A stretch of DNA of 64,000 nucleotides from Actinoplanes sp. SE50/110 (GCF_900119315.1 NZ_LT827010.1:8674001-8738000); one strand, 5' to 3'. Shown: positions 26,096 to 36,695, counted from the stretch's first letter. Notes: generated by a model from the sequence alone, not told the origin. Numbers and translations are program-made.

Positions 26096-26851
26096 ATGCA
26101 GAGAATCGCAGTGGTCACCGGGGCTTCCAGCGGGATCGGCGCGGCCACGGCCCGCCGCCTGGCCGGTGAGGGTTTTCACGTGGTCGCCGCGGCCCGCCGG
26201 GCGGATCGACTGGAGTCGCTGGTCAAGGAGATCGGCGCGGGCGCGACCGCGGTGGCGTGCGACGTGACCTCGGACGAGTCGGTGGCCGGGCTGGCCGCCG
26301 CGGTGCAGGCGCTCGGCGCGCCGCTGGCCCTGCTGGTCAACAACGCGGGCGGGGCGATCGGGCTGGACCCGGTGGCGTCCGGCGCGGTCGAGGACTGGCA
26401 GGCGATGTTCGACGTGAACGTGCTGGGCACGCTGCGGGTGACCAAGGCGCTGCTGCCGGCGCTGGAGGCGAGCGGGGCGGGGACGATCGTGACGGTCGGC
26501 TCCACGGCGGCGTTCACGCCGTACGAGGGCGGTGGTGGTTACGTGGCGGCCAAGCACGCCCAGACCGCGCTGGTCGGGACCCTGCGCCTGGAGATCGTCG
26601 GCCGGCCGGTGCGGGTGGTGGAGATCGACCCGGGCATGGTGCGCACCGACGAGTTCTCGCTGAACCGCTTCGGCGGTGACCGGGCGCGGGCCGACGCGAT
26701 CTACGCCGGGGTGGCCGAGCCGCTGGTGGCCGAGGACATCGCGGACGTGATCGCGTTCGCCGCCACCCGGCCGCAGCACGTCAACATCGACCGGCTGGTG
26801 GTCCGCCCGATCGCCCAGGCCGCCCAGCACAAGGTGCACCGGGAGCTCTAG
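26096..26851 (+). CDS. SDR-family oxidoreductase
   Basis: Classical short-chain dehydrogenase, 251 residues. TGASSGIG cofactor motif at 9-16, NNAG at about 82-85, catalytic Ser in VGSTAAF, Tyr/Lys in YVAAKHAQ, and the post-catalytic IDPGMVRTD. Resembles serine/3-hydroxy-acid dehydrogenases of the YdfG kind; substrate not determinable. ATG at 26096; the next gene begins five bases after its stop. Confidence 0.87.
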   Translation: MQRIAVVTGASSGIGAATARRLAGEGFHVVAAARRADRLESLVKEIGAGATAVACDVTSDESVAGLAAAVQALGAPLALLVNNAGGAIGLDPVASGAVEDWQAMFDVNVLGTLRVTKALLPALEASGAGTIVTVGSTAAFTPYEGGGGYVAAKHAQTALVGTLRLEIVGRPVRVVEIDPGMVRTDEFSLNRFGGDRARADAIYAGVAEPLVAEDIADVIAFAATRPQHVNIDRLVVRPIAQAAQHKVHREL

Positions 26852-26855
26852 GCAG

Positions 26856-27608
26856 GTGAAACCGGTCGGCGCGATCACCCGGGGGACGACCAACCCGAAC
26901 CGGCTGCGCCGGGTGGACAACTACCTGGCGTTCCGATGCGCGGCCGCGCTGTCCGAGGCGGCCGCGCCGCTGGTCGTCGACCTCGGTTACGGCGCGTCCC
27001 CGGTCACCGCGGTCGAGCTTCGGGGCCGGTTGGCGGCCGCGGTCCGCCCGGACGTCACGGTGGTCGGCCTGGAGATCGACCCGGTACGCGTGGCCGACGC
27101 CCAGCCGTTCGCCGAGCCCCCGTTCCTGCAGTTCCGCCGGGGCGGGTTCGAGCTGGCCGGGCTGTCCCCGGTGGTCGTCCGCGCGTTCAACGTGCTGCGC
27201 CAGTACGCCGAGGACGAGGTGACCGCGGCCTGGCGGCAGATGACCGGAACGGGCGCGACGCTGATCGAGGGCACCTGTGACGAGCTGGGCCGGATCGCCA
27301 CCTGGGCGGTGGTCGAGGGTGGTGTCGCGTCGACGCTGACGCTGTCCGCCCGGCTGCCGGTGCTGGAGCATCCGGCGGTCTTCGCCGAACGGTTGCCGAA
27401 GGCGCTGATCCACCACAACGTGCCCGGGCATCCGGTGCACGAACTGCTGCGGGCGCTCGGGCGGGCGTGGGAGACCGAGGCCACCCCGTTCGGCCCGCGG
27501 CAGCGCTGGCTGGCCACCGTCCGCCGGATGCGCGCCGACGGCTGGCCCGTGCTGGACGGGCCGGCCCGCTGGCGCCGGGGTGAGCTGAGTATGCCCTGGC
27601 CGGGCTGA
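26856..27608 (+). CDS. Class I SAM-dependent methyltransferase-like protein
   Basis: 250 residues from GTG 26856. Rossmann motif VVDLGYGASPVTAVEL, acidic strand VVGLEIDP, and a downstream ERLPKALIHHNVPGHPVHELL region. Motifs fit class I methyltransferases, but no substrate-binding signature is recognisable and activity is inferred. Cotranscribed with the SDR gene. Confidence 0.75.
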   Translation: MKPVGAITRGTTNPNRLRRVDNYLAFRCAAALSEAAAPLVVDLGYGASPVTAVELRGRLAAAVRPDVTVVGLEIDPVRVADAQPFAEPPFLQFRRGGFELAGLSPVVVRAFNVLRQYAEDEVTAAWRQMTGTGATLIEGTCDELGRIATWAVVEGGVASTLTLSARLPVLEHPAVFAERLPKALIHHNVPGHPVHELLRALGRAWETEATPFGPRQRWLATVRRMRADGWPVLDGPARWRRGELSMPWPG

Positions 27609-27633
27609 TCGGCGCCCGCCCCGGGCAGCGGGA

Positions 27634-28056
27634 TCAGTTCGGTGGCGGGTCGTCCCGCTCCGCCTCGTCGCGGAGGACCCGTTTCAGGGCCTCCAGCAGA
27701 GCGTCGGCGGTGAAGGGTTTCTTCACCAGGAGGGCGTCGTCGCCGACCAGGCCCTTGGTGACCGCGATGTCCTTGGGCAGGCCGGAGATGAACACGACAC
27801 CGGTGCCCGGGCGCATCTTGATGACCGTGCCGGCCAGCTCCCCGCCGGACTTGCCGCCGGGCAGGGTGAGGTCGGTGACCAGCACGTCGATCACGCCCGG
27901 GTGGTCGCGGCAGACCGAGATCGCCTCGTCCGGGTCGCCCGCGGTCAGCGCCGCGTAGCCTTTGCGCTCCAGCATGCGGCGCATGATGTCGCGCAGATCT
28001 TCTTCGTCGTCGACGACCAGGACGGTCGGCGTATCGGCGACCGGCGCCTCGGACAT
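27634..28056 (-). CDS. Stand-alone receiver-domain response regulator
   Basis: 140 residues: one CheY-like receiver, no output domain. Acidic pair DDEED at 16-20, phosphoacceptor Asp62 (VTDLTLPGGKSG), switch residue in VFISGLP and conserved lysine in LLVKKPF. ATG at 28056 with GAGGAGGA. No cognate kinase is adjacent; the PAS kinase at 29.9 kb is the nearest candidate. Confidence 0.87.
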   Translation of the reverse strand: MSEAPVADTPTVLVVDDEEDLRDIMRRMLERKGYAALTAGDPDEAISVCRDHPGVIDVLVTDLTLPGGKSGGELAGTVIKMRPGTGVVFISGLPKDIAVTKGLVGDDALLVKKPFTADALLEALKRVLRDEAERDDPPPN

Positions 28057-28158
28057 GGGTCCTCCTCGCGGGCTGGGGTCGATCTCACGCTAGTCGCCAC
28101 GGGCCGTCGAGTAGGGCGGTTTGCCGACCCCGGCCCGGCCGGACCGGATCACGGAAAA

Positions 28159-28189
28159 CGCCGCGCGACGCATGAGGCGTCGCGCGGCG
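28159..28189 (-). terminator. Terminator of the subtilase gene
   Basis: 13-bp perfect stem (28159-28171 with 28177-28189) and 5-base loop, followed on the minus strand by GTTTTCC. Confidence 0.85.
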
Positions 28190-28214
28190 CGAGGGACATC
28201 CGCGTACCGGGAGA

Positions 28215-29444
<1,230 letters not shown>

Positions 29445-29695
29445 CAAATGTCTCCCTCAGGTCAGGTACCTCGGCTGCGGGACGCATGCCGTGGCGACTT
29501 GGGGGAAACTCTGACGTCGGAGAAGTGCACGCTCCGGTCCCGTCCGGGTGTGACGAGGTTGCACCGGACCACGGGCGGTTCCACCGGTCGAACCACTAAG
29601 ACGGCCAGGCCGGTTACCGATCTAGTCCGCTGTCAGGACCGCTGCACACCGCCGTTGAGCCCAGCTTCATTCGGCCCAGGAGCAAGGAGAGCGAT

Positions 29696-29908
29696 ATGAC
29701 CACCCTGCTGTCGCCCGAGATCGACACCGTCGGCGAGCTCACCGAGCGCTGCGATCGCTGTGGCGCGGCCGCCAAGCTGGAGGTGACCCTGAGCAGCGGC
29801 GGCGACCTGGCCTTCTGTGGCCACCACGCGAACCGGATGCACGCCGAGATCGCGCGTGTGGCCAGCAAGATCCGCCTGGAGGAAGGGTTTGCCTGGGCGG
29901 GTAAGTAG
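29696..29908 (+). CDS. Small zinc-ribbon-like actinobacterial protein (DUF7455-type)
   Basis: 70 residues, with CDRCGAAAKLEV and FCGHHANRMH, which together would make a Cys/His metal site. Conserved in actinobacteria without known function. ATG at 29696 with AAGGAGAG eight bases upstream. Confidence 0.8.
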   Translation: MTTLLSPEIDTVGELTERCDRCGAAAKLEVTLSSGGDLAFCGHHANRMHAEIARVASKIRLEEGFAWAGK

Positions 29909-29943
29909 CAGCGCTGACCGCGTTATGCTCATTTCCTCACGTC

Positions 29944-31299
29944 ATGGGGGGATATGTGCGTATCGCGGTGCGCGGCGTGGGCAGAAACCGGCTGATCGCC
30001 GGGAGCGCCGGGGTCACGGTCACCGTCCTCGGGTTGCTGCACACGCACGCGACCGATCTCACGCCGCCGGAGGGGCTCAGGCTCCCTCCGGCGGCTGCGC
30101 TGTTTCCGGCCGGTCTCGCCCTGCTGATCTACGCGGCGCCGCGGGGCGGTCGGGTGCGGACCGGGGCGGTCGCGCTCTGCGTACTGGCCGCGGTCGCCCT
30201 CGCGTCGGCGTCGACGCTGGTCGTCGTCGCCACCGCGGCGCTGCTGGTCGCGGCCGCCGCGATCCGGCCCGGTGACCCGGGTCGTCCCGGCGACGCCCGC
30301 CCGGAATACGCCGAGACGCTGTGGCAGTCGATGGACGAGGCCGTCATGGTGCTCGACGTCAACTACCGGGTGATCGACGTCAACCGGCGCTGGCGGGAAC
30401 TGACCGGGTACGACTCCGCGGCGGAGGCCCCGCCCCCACCGCTGCCCGGCGCCGGCGGCGACTGGCTGCTGTCGCGCGCCGACGGCACCGAGGTACCGGT
30501 GCTGGCCACGGTCGCCGCGATCCCGGACGAGGCGGGTGCCCCGCGCGGATACGTCGCCACCTACGTCGACATCGCGGAGCGGAAACGGGCCGAGGACGCG
30601 CTCAGCGACCACGCCGCCGAGCTCGAACGCGGCAACGCGCAGCTGGCCGCCGCGCTGGCCTTCAAAAACGACCTGACCTCGATGCTGACCCACGACGTGG
30701 CGCAGCCGATCAGCTCGATCGCCAGCCTGGCCGAGCTGCTCTGCGCCGACTGGGCCGACCTGCCGGAGGACATCCGGCTGGAGCTGGCCACCAAGATCGA
30801 CAAGAACACCCGCCGCCTGATCAAGATGATGAACGACCTGCAGCTGCTGTTCCGCCTGGACACCGGTACGGTCACCGCCCGCCGGGTGCCGGTCCCGCTG
30901 CTCGAGGTGGTCCGCGCGGCCTGCGCCGAGACGGCCGGCGCCGGCCAGGTCGAGGTCACCATCGACGAGGACCTGTCCGCACTGGCCGACCGCGGGCACC
31001 TGACGATCGTGGTGGAGAACCTGCTGCGGAACGCGATCGCGCACGGGGCCGCACCGGTCCAGGTGCGGGCCGGCCGGGACGGCCCGGAGACCGTGCGGCT
31101 GGAGGTGCGCGACAGCGGCCCCGGCATCCCCGACGACCTGCTGCCGGACCTGTTCGGCCGCTTCATCCGGGGCGCCGGGCTGGGCCTGTTCATCGCCCGG
31201 CACCTGGTGGAGGCGAACGGCGGGTCGATGCGGTACGAGCATGCCGATCCTCGCGGCGCCCGCCTGCTGGTCATCCTGGAGACCGCGCCCCGGGGATGA
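29944..31299 (+). CDS. PAS-domain sensor histidine kinase
   Basis: About 451 residues. Hydrophobic N-terminal segments (about 15-115) give several membrane helices; a PAS domain follows (ESMDEAVMVLDVNYRV-like, YVATYVDIAERKRAEDAL); the phosphoacceptor is in MLTHDVAQPISSIASL, then VVENLLRNAIAHG and ARHLVEANGG. The H-box reads HDVAQP rather than HELRTP, and the glycine-rich N/G2 boxes are abbreviated (FIRGAGLGLFIARHL). ATG 29944 lacks a ribosome site, whereas GTG 29956 is preceded by GGGGGGAT, so the later start may be right. Orphan kinase. Confidence 0.82.
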   Translation: MGGYVRIAVRGVGRNRLIAGSAGVTVTVLGLLHTHATDLTPPEGLRLPPAAALFPAGLALLIYAAPRGGRVRTGAVALCVLAAVALASASTLVVVATAALLVAAAAIRPGDPGRPGDARPEYAETLWQSMDEAVMVLDVNYRVIDVNRRWRELTGYDSAAEAPPPPLPGAGGDWLLSRADGTEVPVLATVAAIPDEAGAPRGYVATYVDIAERKRAEDALSDHAAELERGNAQLAAALAFKNDLTSMLTHDVAQPISSIASLAELLCADWADLPEDIRLELATKIDKNTRRLIKMMNDLQLLFRLDTGTVTARRVPVPLLEVVRAACAETAGAGQVEVTIDEDLSALADRGHLTIVVENLLRNAIAHGAAPVQVRAGRDGPETVRLEVRDSGPGIPDDLLPDLFGRFIRGAGLGLFIARHLVEANGGSMRYEHADPRGARLLVILETAPRG

Positions 31300-31309
31300 G
31301 AACGGAACC

Positions 31310-31338
31310 GCCGCACCCGCCCGGTGGGCGGATGCGGC
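31310..31338. terminator. Terminator between the PAS kinase and SRPBCC genes
   Basis: 13-bp stem with one mismatch (31310-31322 with 31326-31338) and a 3-base loop, between convergent genes. Confidence 0.75.
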
Positions 31339-31357
31339 AGTCGGCGGCGACGGCGGG

Positions 31358-32086
31358 TCAGCCGATGCCGCGATCCTCTTCGTTGATCATGCCGTTGCCC
31401 CACATGTCGGCCCGCGCGGTGCGGCCACCCATCGGGGCGGTGCCGGCCGCGCTGCCGGTGGCCCGGCCGCCGGGCTCGTCCTGCAACTCGACGCCGGCCG
31501 CGCCGTTGTCCCAGCCGGCGCCCGGGTGCGGTGCGGCAGCCGGCGGATGCTTGTGCACCCGGGTGGCGACCGAGGCCGGCGAGGCGTAGTCGCGGGCCGG
31601 GCTGAACAGCGTGTGCGAGGGGCCGGGCAGGCGCTTGACGCTGGCTCCGGTCGGCATCGGACGGCCGCCCAGCACGCCGCTCTCGACCAGTCCCTTGAAG
31701 GTGGTCAGGTCGGCCTTGAGCCGACGGTTCAGCGACTCCTGGCCGTGCCGGTCGCTGGGCATCAGGAACGCGATGTCCGCCTCGAGCTGGGCGACGATCT
31801 GGGTCTTCGTCTCGCCCATCGGGCGCAGCGTGAGCGTCTCGGCCAGCAGCGGCCCCTCCATGGTCGACCAGGAGACCCGCTCGTCCGGTGACCGCTCGAT
31901 GATCTGGGCGTCGAACTCGCGGCGCTTCCCGTCCACCTCCATGATCCAGTGGGTCTGGTCGCCGCCGGTCGTGGTGACCTGGCGAACTCCGGTCATGAAC
32001 CGCGGATAGTTCTCGAACGCGGCGAGTTGCTCGTACACCGTGTGCAGCGGTGCACTCACCTCGATGGCCTGCTGAACCATACTCAT
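31358..32086 (-). CDS. SRPBCC (START-like) family protein
   Basis: 242 residues from ATG 32086, which has GGGAGAG five bases upstream. The first ~150 residues are a polyketide-cyclase/coenzyme-Q-binding-like domain (AIEVSAPLHTVYEQLAAFENYPRFM, RVSWSTMEGP); the C-terminal ~90 are Pro/Gly/Ala-rich and look disordered. Probably binds a hydrophobic ligand; role unknown. Confidence 0.8.
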   Translation of the reverse strand: MSMVQQAIEVSAPLHTVYEQLAAFENYPRFMTGVRQVTTTGGDQTHWIMEVDGKRREFDAQIIERSPDERVSWSTMEGPLLAETLTLRPMGETKTQIVAQLEADIAFLMPSDRHGQESLNRRLKADLTTFKGLVESGVLGGRPMPTGASVKRLPGPSHTLFSPARDYASPASVATRVHKHPPAAAPHPGAGWDNGAAGVELQDEPGGRATGSAAGTAPMGGRTARADMWGNGMINEEDRGIG

Positions 32087-32164
32087 CGCATCTCTCCCAT
32101 GCTGAAGTGCTGGCATGACAGAGAGTACGTAGGCGAGCACGGCGCGTGTTCACTTTCGAGGACT

Positions 32165-32926
32165 TCAGATGCGGCGCAGGTACTGCCAGCCGCCGACCTC
32201 GGCGGCGTACCGGGCGTCACTCGCCGGCACCAGGGTCACGCCGGCGTCACGCAGCAGGGCGAGCAGGCGCGGCGAAGGGCTGCGCCACGCCTCGCTGACC
32301 TCCACCACGGTGCCGGTGGCCCGGCAGGCGGCGGCCAGTTCGGCGAGCATCTCGGCGGAGACCGCGGCGTCGTCGATCCCGGCCTGGGCGAGCAGCGCCA
32401 GCGGGCGGGCCAGCTGGGTCGGCACGTAGCGGGAGGCGCGGGCCAGGCCCTGCACGATCGCCGTGATCAGCTGCCCGGCGACCCGCTCGGCGGTCAGCGT
32501 GCCGCCGGCCAACCGGGCCCGGACCGCCCGCGCGTCGAGCAGCTCGTCGCCGAGCGGCAGGGCGGAGACCGCCACCGACAGGGCGTCCAGCTGGGCCAGG
32601 TCGGCCGGCAGCGCCAGCCAGCCGTCCGGACGGACCACCTCGACCTCGGCGGCCACCCGCAGGGTCATCTCGGTACGGTGCCGGGCCCGACGCACCGCAT
32701 CCGCGTACGCGGTCAGCCAGGTGGTGTCCGGCCCGGCCTGGTCGGCGAAGGTGAGCGCGGTCAGCCCGGCCCGGTCGGCGGCCGAGACCACCACGCCGAC
32801 GGCGTCGCGCCCGGCCGCGAACCCGGTGTGCACGTGGGCATCCACCGTCAGATCCAGCGCGCACACGGTGCCGACCGCACTGCCGCCGATGACTGATTCC
32901 CGCTCTGCGCCCACGATCGCTCCCAC
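32165..32926 (-). CDS. PHP-domain protein (predicted metal-dependent phosphoesterase)
   Basis: 253 residues from GTG 32926 (GGAGAA upstream). PHP metal motifs: VDAHVHTGFAAGRD near the N-terminus, AAEVEVV in the middle, and PASDARYAAEVG at the end, where SDAH is usual, so one late ligand is replaced. Similar to histidinol-phosphatase-like PHP proteins. The frame continues upstream into csrA but without similarity. It lies 82 bases after csrA on the same strand and may be cotranscribed. Confidence 0.78.
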   Translation of the reverse strand: MGAIVGAERESVIGGSAVGTVCALDLTVDAHVHTGFAAGRDAVGVVVSAADRAGLTALTFADQAGPDTTWLTAYADAVRRARHRTEMTLRVAAEVEVVRPDGWLALPADLAQLDALSVAVSALPLGDELLDARAVRARLAGGTLTAERVAGQLITAIVQGLARASRYVPTQLARPLALLAQAGIDDAAVSAEMLAELAAACRATGTVVEVSEAWRSPSPRLLALLRDAGVTLVPASDARYAAEVGGWQYLRRI

Positions 32927-33008
32927 GACTGAAGTTCTCCGTCGTGAAGAAGAATCCCGTCCCCGCGTTGTCTCCGGGGTCAGCGGCCGGTGCAGGTGAG
33001 GTGCGCTG

Positions 33009-33248
33009 TCAGCCGGCCGGCTTCTCCCGCACCATCCGGGAGATGGCGTCCACCGCCTCGTCGGTCGGCGACGCGGCGGCGCGGTTCGCTTCCTGCAACT
33101 CCCGGTACACCTCCTCGCGGTGCACCTGGACGTCCCGCGGGGCCTGGATACCGAGCCGGATGACGTCACCCCGGGCCTCCAGCACGGTGATCACGACGTC
33201 GTCGCCGATCATCACGCTCTCCCCGGCCCGCCTGGTCAGCACAAGCAT
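33009..33248 (-). CDS. csrA: Translational regulator CsrA
   Basis: 79 residues. MLVLTRRAGESVMIGDDVVITVLE and VIRLGIQAPRDVQVHREEVYREL are the canonical CsrA strands, including the RNA-binding arginine near residue 44 and the C-terminal helix. CsrA binds GGA motifs and represses translation; in Bacillus subtilis it represses flagellin and is antagonised by FliW. ATG at 33248 has GGGGAGGG upstream; the reading frame is open to 33284 but that is not CsrA. Its own leader has several GGA motifs. Confidence 0.95.
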   Translation of the reverse strand: MLVLTRRAGESVMIGDDVVITVLEARGDVIRLGIQAPRDVQVHREEVYRELQEANRAAASPTDEAVDAISRMVREKPAG

Positions 33249-33289
33249 GACGCCCTCCCCTTCCATCCATGGAACGGACAGCATGGCAA

Positions 33290-33321
33290 AGGCGCGGCCG
33301 CGAGGGAACGCGACCGCGCCT
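33290..33321 (-). terminator. Terminator after fliW
   Basis: 13-bp stem with one mismatch (33290-33302 with 33309-33321) and a 6-base loop, followed by TTTGCC on the minus strand, between fliW and csrA. Confidence 0.75.
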
Positions 33322-33335
33322 GAGCACGTGCAGGT

Positions 33336-33779
33336 TCAGAACGCCCGGTTCATGATCGCCCGGACCGGGTAGCCGGAGCCGGTGAGGATCGTCTGCATGG
33401 CCCGCATGCTGTCGCGGTCCACCACGATAGGGGCGAGGAGGTTGGCGGTGGTCTCCTCCTTGCTCGCGGTGATCACGGTCAGCAGCAGCACCCGGTCCGG
33501 GTCCTTGGTGTTCAGCGCCGCGAACACCGACTCGTCGATCTCCGGGGCGTACTCCGGGAAGAACGGCTCCGGAGGCGCCACCAGGAAACGAAGCTCGGGA
33601 TCGTCGACCGACGTGAGCGCGTAGAGCAGGCCGTCGTCGTTCAGGCGCACCAGAACGAACTCCCGGTGTCCCGGAAATCCCGGCATGGGGATCGCCATGG
33701 AGATGGTCGGCAGGCCCAGCGACGGATCGGTCATGGTGGCCTCGATCGGTCGGGACATGGTGCGAGTAGTCATGTTCAC
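33336..33779 (-). CDS. fliW: Flagellar assembly factor FliW (CsrA antagonist)
   Basis: 147 residues. FliW fold: PTISMAIPMPGFPGHREFVLVRL, LYALTSVDDPELRFLV, VLLLTVITASKEETTANLLAPIVVD. In Bacillus FliW binds either flagellin or CsrA; falling cytoplasmic flagellin frees FliW to sequester CsrA. GTG at 33779 overlaps the flgL stop (GTGA); an ATG at 33773 is a possible alternative. Confidence 0.93.
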   Translation of the reverse strand: MNMTTRTMSRPIEATMTDPSLGLPTISMAIPMPGFPGHREFVLVRLNDDGLLYALTSVDDPELRFLVAPPEPFFPEYAPEIDESVFAALNTKDPDRVLLLTVITASKEETTANLLAPIVVDRDSMRAMQTILTGSGYPVRAIMNRAF

Positions 33780-34708
33780 CTCAGGAATTCGATGAGCGAG
33801 GGCTGGATCACCTTGGCCGTGGCGGCCAGGGCGGCCTGATACGAGGTCTGCTGGAGCTGCATTTCCATGATCGCCTTGGGCAGGTCGACATCCTCGATAT
33901 CGGACAACTGCGACGACACGGACGACAAACGATCCTCAGCGGACTGCTTCATCTGCGTAACCCGATTGTATCGGGCACCTACGTCCGAAAGAGTGGATTC
34001 CAGGAGATCAGCGGATTTATCGAGATTCTTCAGACCGTCGTCCAGAGCCTTGGAATCGCCGCTCCGCATCGCCCCGATCACCGAGTCGAGAACGTGGAAC
34101 AACTGCTCCGGGTTGTCCACCTGATTGCCGTTGGCATCGGTGATCTTGTCGGCGCCGTACACCTCCGGGCCCCGCACGTCGACCCGGACCTTGGCGTTCG
34201 GGCCGATCGCGCGCAGGGTCTCGCCGGACCCCTCACCGATGTAGTTGCCGGTGCTGTCGTAGGCCTCGTGGTCCGGCGTGCTCCCGCCGAACACCGGCCG
34301 GTCGAGGTACTTCGAGTTGGCGAACTGGATCAGGTTGCCCTTGATCTGCTCCAGCTGGGCGGCCCGGGCCTTGTTCGCCTCCGGGGTGCCGCCGCCGCCC
34401 GCGCTGGTCGCCTCCAGCGTCAGGTTGCGGGCCACGGTGATCAGCTCCTGGGTCTGCTGCAGGTTGTCCTGCACCACCCCGAGCCGGCCGACCGCGTCGT
34501 CGGCGTTGCTGGAGTACCGCTTGTTGGCCCGCACCTCGCCACGCAGTTGCAGCGCGGTGACCGTGCCGGTCGGCGAGTCCGACGGGCGGGTCAGCTGCTT
34601 GCCGCTGGAGATCCGGTCGGTCGCCTCCTGGCTGCGGCTCAGGTTGCGCTGCAGGCTGGCCATCACGCGGGTGCGCACGCTGCTCTCGGTGACCCTTGGG
34701 CTGGTCAT
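33776..34708 (-). CDS. flgL: Flagellar hook-filament junction protein FlgL
   Basis: 310 residues with flagellin-like termini: SSVRTRVMASLQRNLSRSQEATDRISSGKQL-type N-terminal coiled coil and the C-terminal VDLPKAIMEMQLQQTSYQAALAATAKVIQPSL. Exported through the flagellar gate, where it forms the outer junction zone between FlgK and the filament. ATG at 34708, 11 bases after flgK. Confidence 0.93.
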   Translation of the reverse strand: MTSPRVTESSVRTRVMASLQRNLSRSQEATDRISSGKQLTRPSDSPTGTVTALQLRGEVRANKRYSSNADDAVGRLGVVQDNLQQTQELITVARNLTLEATSAGGGGTPEANKARAAQLEQIKGNLIQFANSKYLDRPVFGGSTPDHEAYDSTGNYIGEGSGETLRAIGPNAKVRVDVRGPEVYGADKITDANGNQVDNPEQLFHVLDSVIGAMRSGDSKALDDGLKNLDKSADLLESTLSDVGARYNRVTQMKQSAEDRLSSVSSQLSDIEDVDLPKAIMEMQLQQTSYQAALAATAKVIQPSLIEFLR

Positions 34709-34719
34709 GACGGACTCCC

Positions 34720-36180
34720 TTACCTACCCACCATGCCGGTGCGGTTGATCAATTGGTCGAGCATCGAGTCGATGGTGGTGAGCACGCGGCTGGCCGCCTC
34801 GTACCCGCGCTGGTAGGTGAGCATGTGGGTCATCTCCTCGTCGAGGTTGACCCCGGCCTCCGAGTCCCGGGCGGCGTCGACCTGATCGGTCACCGCGTTC
34901 TGCACGTCACGCCGGCGGATCGCCGACTGGGCCGAGACGCCCAGCTCGCCGATCATCGACTTGTACTCGGCGTCCGCGCCGGTCCGCGAGTCGGCCAGCT
35001 CGGCGATCGCGTCCGCCTGGTTGCCGTCGAGCACCTTGGGGGTGCCGCCGGGACTGGCCGCGGTGGGCGCGCCGGTCGGGTCGCCCGACGAGATCGCCAC
35101 CTTCGCCGGGTTGGTGATCGCCACCTTGATCTGCGCGGCGGTCACCCCGGTGTCGGCGCCGGTGTCGTTGCGGACGAAGAACGACTCCCCCTGGGTGCCG
35201 TCGACCGCGTACCCCTTCTTGTAGATCGCGTTGACCGTGGTGGCCAGCTTGTCGGCGACCGTGTCCAGCCGCTTGGTCATCGCGTCCAGCGTGCCGCCCT
35301 TGGCGAGAAGTTCCATCGAGGCGCCCATCGTCCCGCCGGCCCCGACCGCCGCCTTGGTGTCCGACCAGCGCAGGTTGACCTCGCTGGTGGCCAGGTCCTC
35401 GATCCGGGTGGCACTGCCCGGCTCGATCTCGATCTGCCGGGTGTTGAAGCCGCTGACCAGCGGCGCGCTGCCGACGAAGACGTTGATCGCGCCGTTCGGC
35501 TGCTCGGTGGCGCTCGCCCCGATCAGTTCGGACAACTTGAGGATCTGCTGGCCCCGCTGGTCCTGCAGCTCGTTCGCGGACAGGCCGGCCTGGGTGGCGA
35601 TGACGATCTGGTTGTTCAGCTTCGCCACCGAGTCGGCCGCCTTGTTGACGTCGTCGACGTAGGTGTTCAGCCCGGTGCGGGCCGCCTGGTACTGGTTGTT
35701 CAGTGCGGAGGCCGCGTCGTTCAGGGTGGCGGCGACCGTGCTGGACTGCTCCAGCATGGCCGACTTGGCGGACAGGTCGCTGGGGTTGGCGGCGACCGCG
35801 TTCCAGCCCTCCCACATGTCCGCGAGCCGGCCCTGCAGCGCCGTGTCGCTCGGCTCGGCGAACACGTCCTCGACCAGGTTGAACTGCCCGGCCCGGGCGT
35901 TGTGGTACGCCGAGGCCGAGTGCTCGCTGTAGCTGCGCTGGTCGAGCGCGGCGTTGCGGAGCCGGTCCACCGAGGAGACGGTGACCCCGCCGCCGACCGC
36001 ACTGGTGGTGGCGTACACGCCGGGAACCACGTTGCCGTTCTGCGACTGCAGGTTCACCCGCTGCCGGGTGTAGCCCTCGGTATTCGCGTTCGCGATGTTC
36101 TGGCCGGTGACGTCCAGGCCGCGCCGCTGCGCGTACAAGGAGGTCAGAGCCGTGTTGAGTCCACTGAAAGTGCTGCCCAT
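34720..36180 (-). CDS. flgK: Flagellar hook-associated protein FlgK (HAP1)
   Basis: 486 residues. N-terminal rod/hook-type motif (STFSGLNTALTSLYAQRRGLDVTGQNIANANTEGYTRQ region) and C-terminal GVNLDEEMTHMLTYQRGYEAASRVLTTIDSMLDQLINRTG. Forms the junction next to the hook. ATG at 36180 overlaps the flgN stop (ATGA). Confidence 0.95.
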   Translation of the reverse strand: MGSTFSGLNTALTSLYAQRRGLDVTGQNIANANTEGYTRQRVNLQSQNGNVVPGVYATTSAVGGGVTVSSVDRLRNAALDQRSYSEHSASAYHNARAGQFNLVEDVFAEPSDTALQGRLADMWEGWNAVAANPSDLSAKSAMLEQSSTVAATLNDAASALNNQYQAARTGLNTYVDDVNKAADSVAKLNNQIVIATQAGLSANELQDQRGQQILKLSELIGASATEQPNGAINVFVGSAPLVSGFNTRQIEIEPGSATRIEDLATSEVNLRWSDTKAAVGAGGTMGASMELLAKGGTLDAMTKRLDTVADKLATTVNAIYKKGYAVDGTQGESFFVRNDTGADTGVTAAQIKVAITNPAKVAISSGDPTGAPTAASPGGTPKVLDGNQADAIAELADSRTGADAEYKSMIGELGVSAQSAIRRRDVQNAVTDQVDAARDSEAGVNLDEEMTHMLTYQRGYEAASRVLTTIDSMLDQLINRTGMVGR

Positions 36181-36665
36181 CAGATCGCCTCATCAACGAG
36201 GGTGGGGCGGCGCACGCCGCCGGTGACGGTCTGGCCCTGCGGCCCGTACGTTTCCACAGTCTCGGCGAACACGAGCATGGTTTCGCGAGCCGCGCGTTGT
36301 CCCGCGGTGAGCAGGTCCCGGTTGACGTCGGCCAGGGCCCGGATCTCCGACGTCAGGAGCAGGAACGCCTTACGGTGCTGATGCAGCAGGTCCGACCAGG
36401 GATCCGGCGCGGCGTCGGCGAGCTCGCCGAGGGACGCTTCCACGGGCAGACCCAGCTCGGCCGCGACGTCCTGGGCGTAGGCGGCCCGGATGACCTCGGT
36501 CTGCCGGATCTGGTCGAGGACCACCTCGACCTCACGGGTGGCGTGGCTGAGCCAGCGGGATCGGTTGGCCGCGAGAAGCAACTGCTCCTCCTCCAGCTTG
36601 AAAAGCAGCATCTCCAGCAGCTCGCGAGAGCGCCACAGGACGCTGGCCAGGTCGGTCAGGCTCAC
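36180..36665 (-). CDS. flgN: Flagellar export chaperone FlgN-like
   Basis: 161 residues from GTG 36665, preceded by GGAGG. Entirely helical and charged (LLEMLLFKLEEEQLLLAANRSRWLSHATREVEVVLDQI-type), as in FlgN, which chaperones FlgK and FlgL. The assignment rests on the fold pattern and on its place directly before flgK-flgL. The frame extends to 36773 without features. First gene of the flgN-flgK-flgL-fliW unit. Confidence 0.85.
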   Translation of the reverse strand: MSLTDLASVLWRSRELLEMLLFKLEEEQLLLAANRSRWLSHATREVEVVLDQIRQTEVIRAAYAQDVAAELGLPVEASLGELADAAPDPWSDLLHQHRKAFLLLTSEIRALADVNRDLLTAGQRAARETMLVFAETVETYGPQGQTVTGGVRRPTLVDEAI

Positions 36666-36695
36666 CCGGTCCTCCGTCGGTTCGCGGGTCGGGCT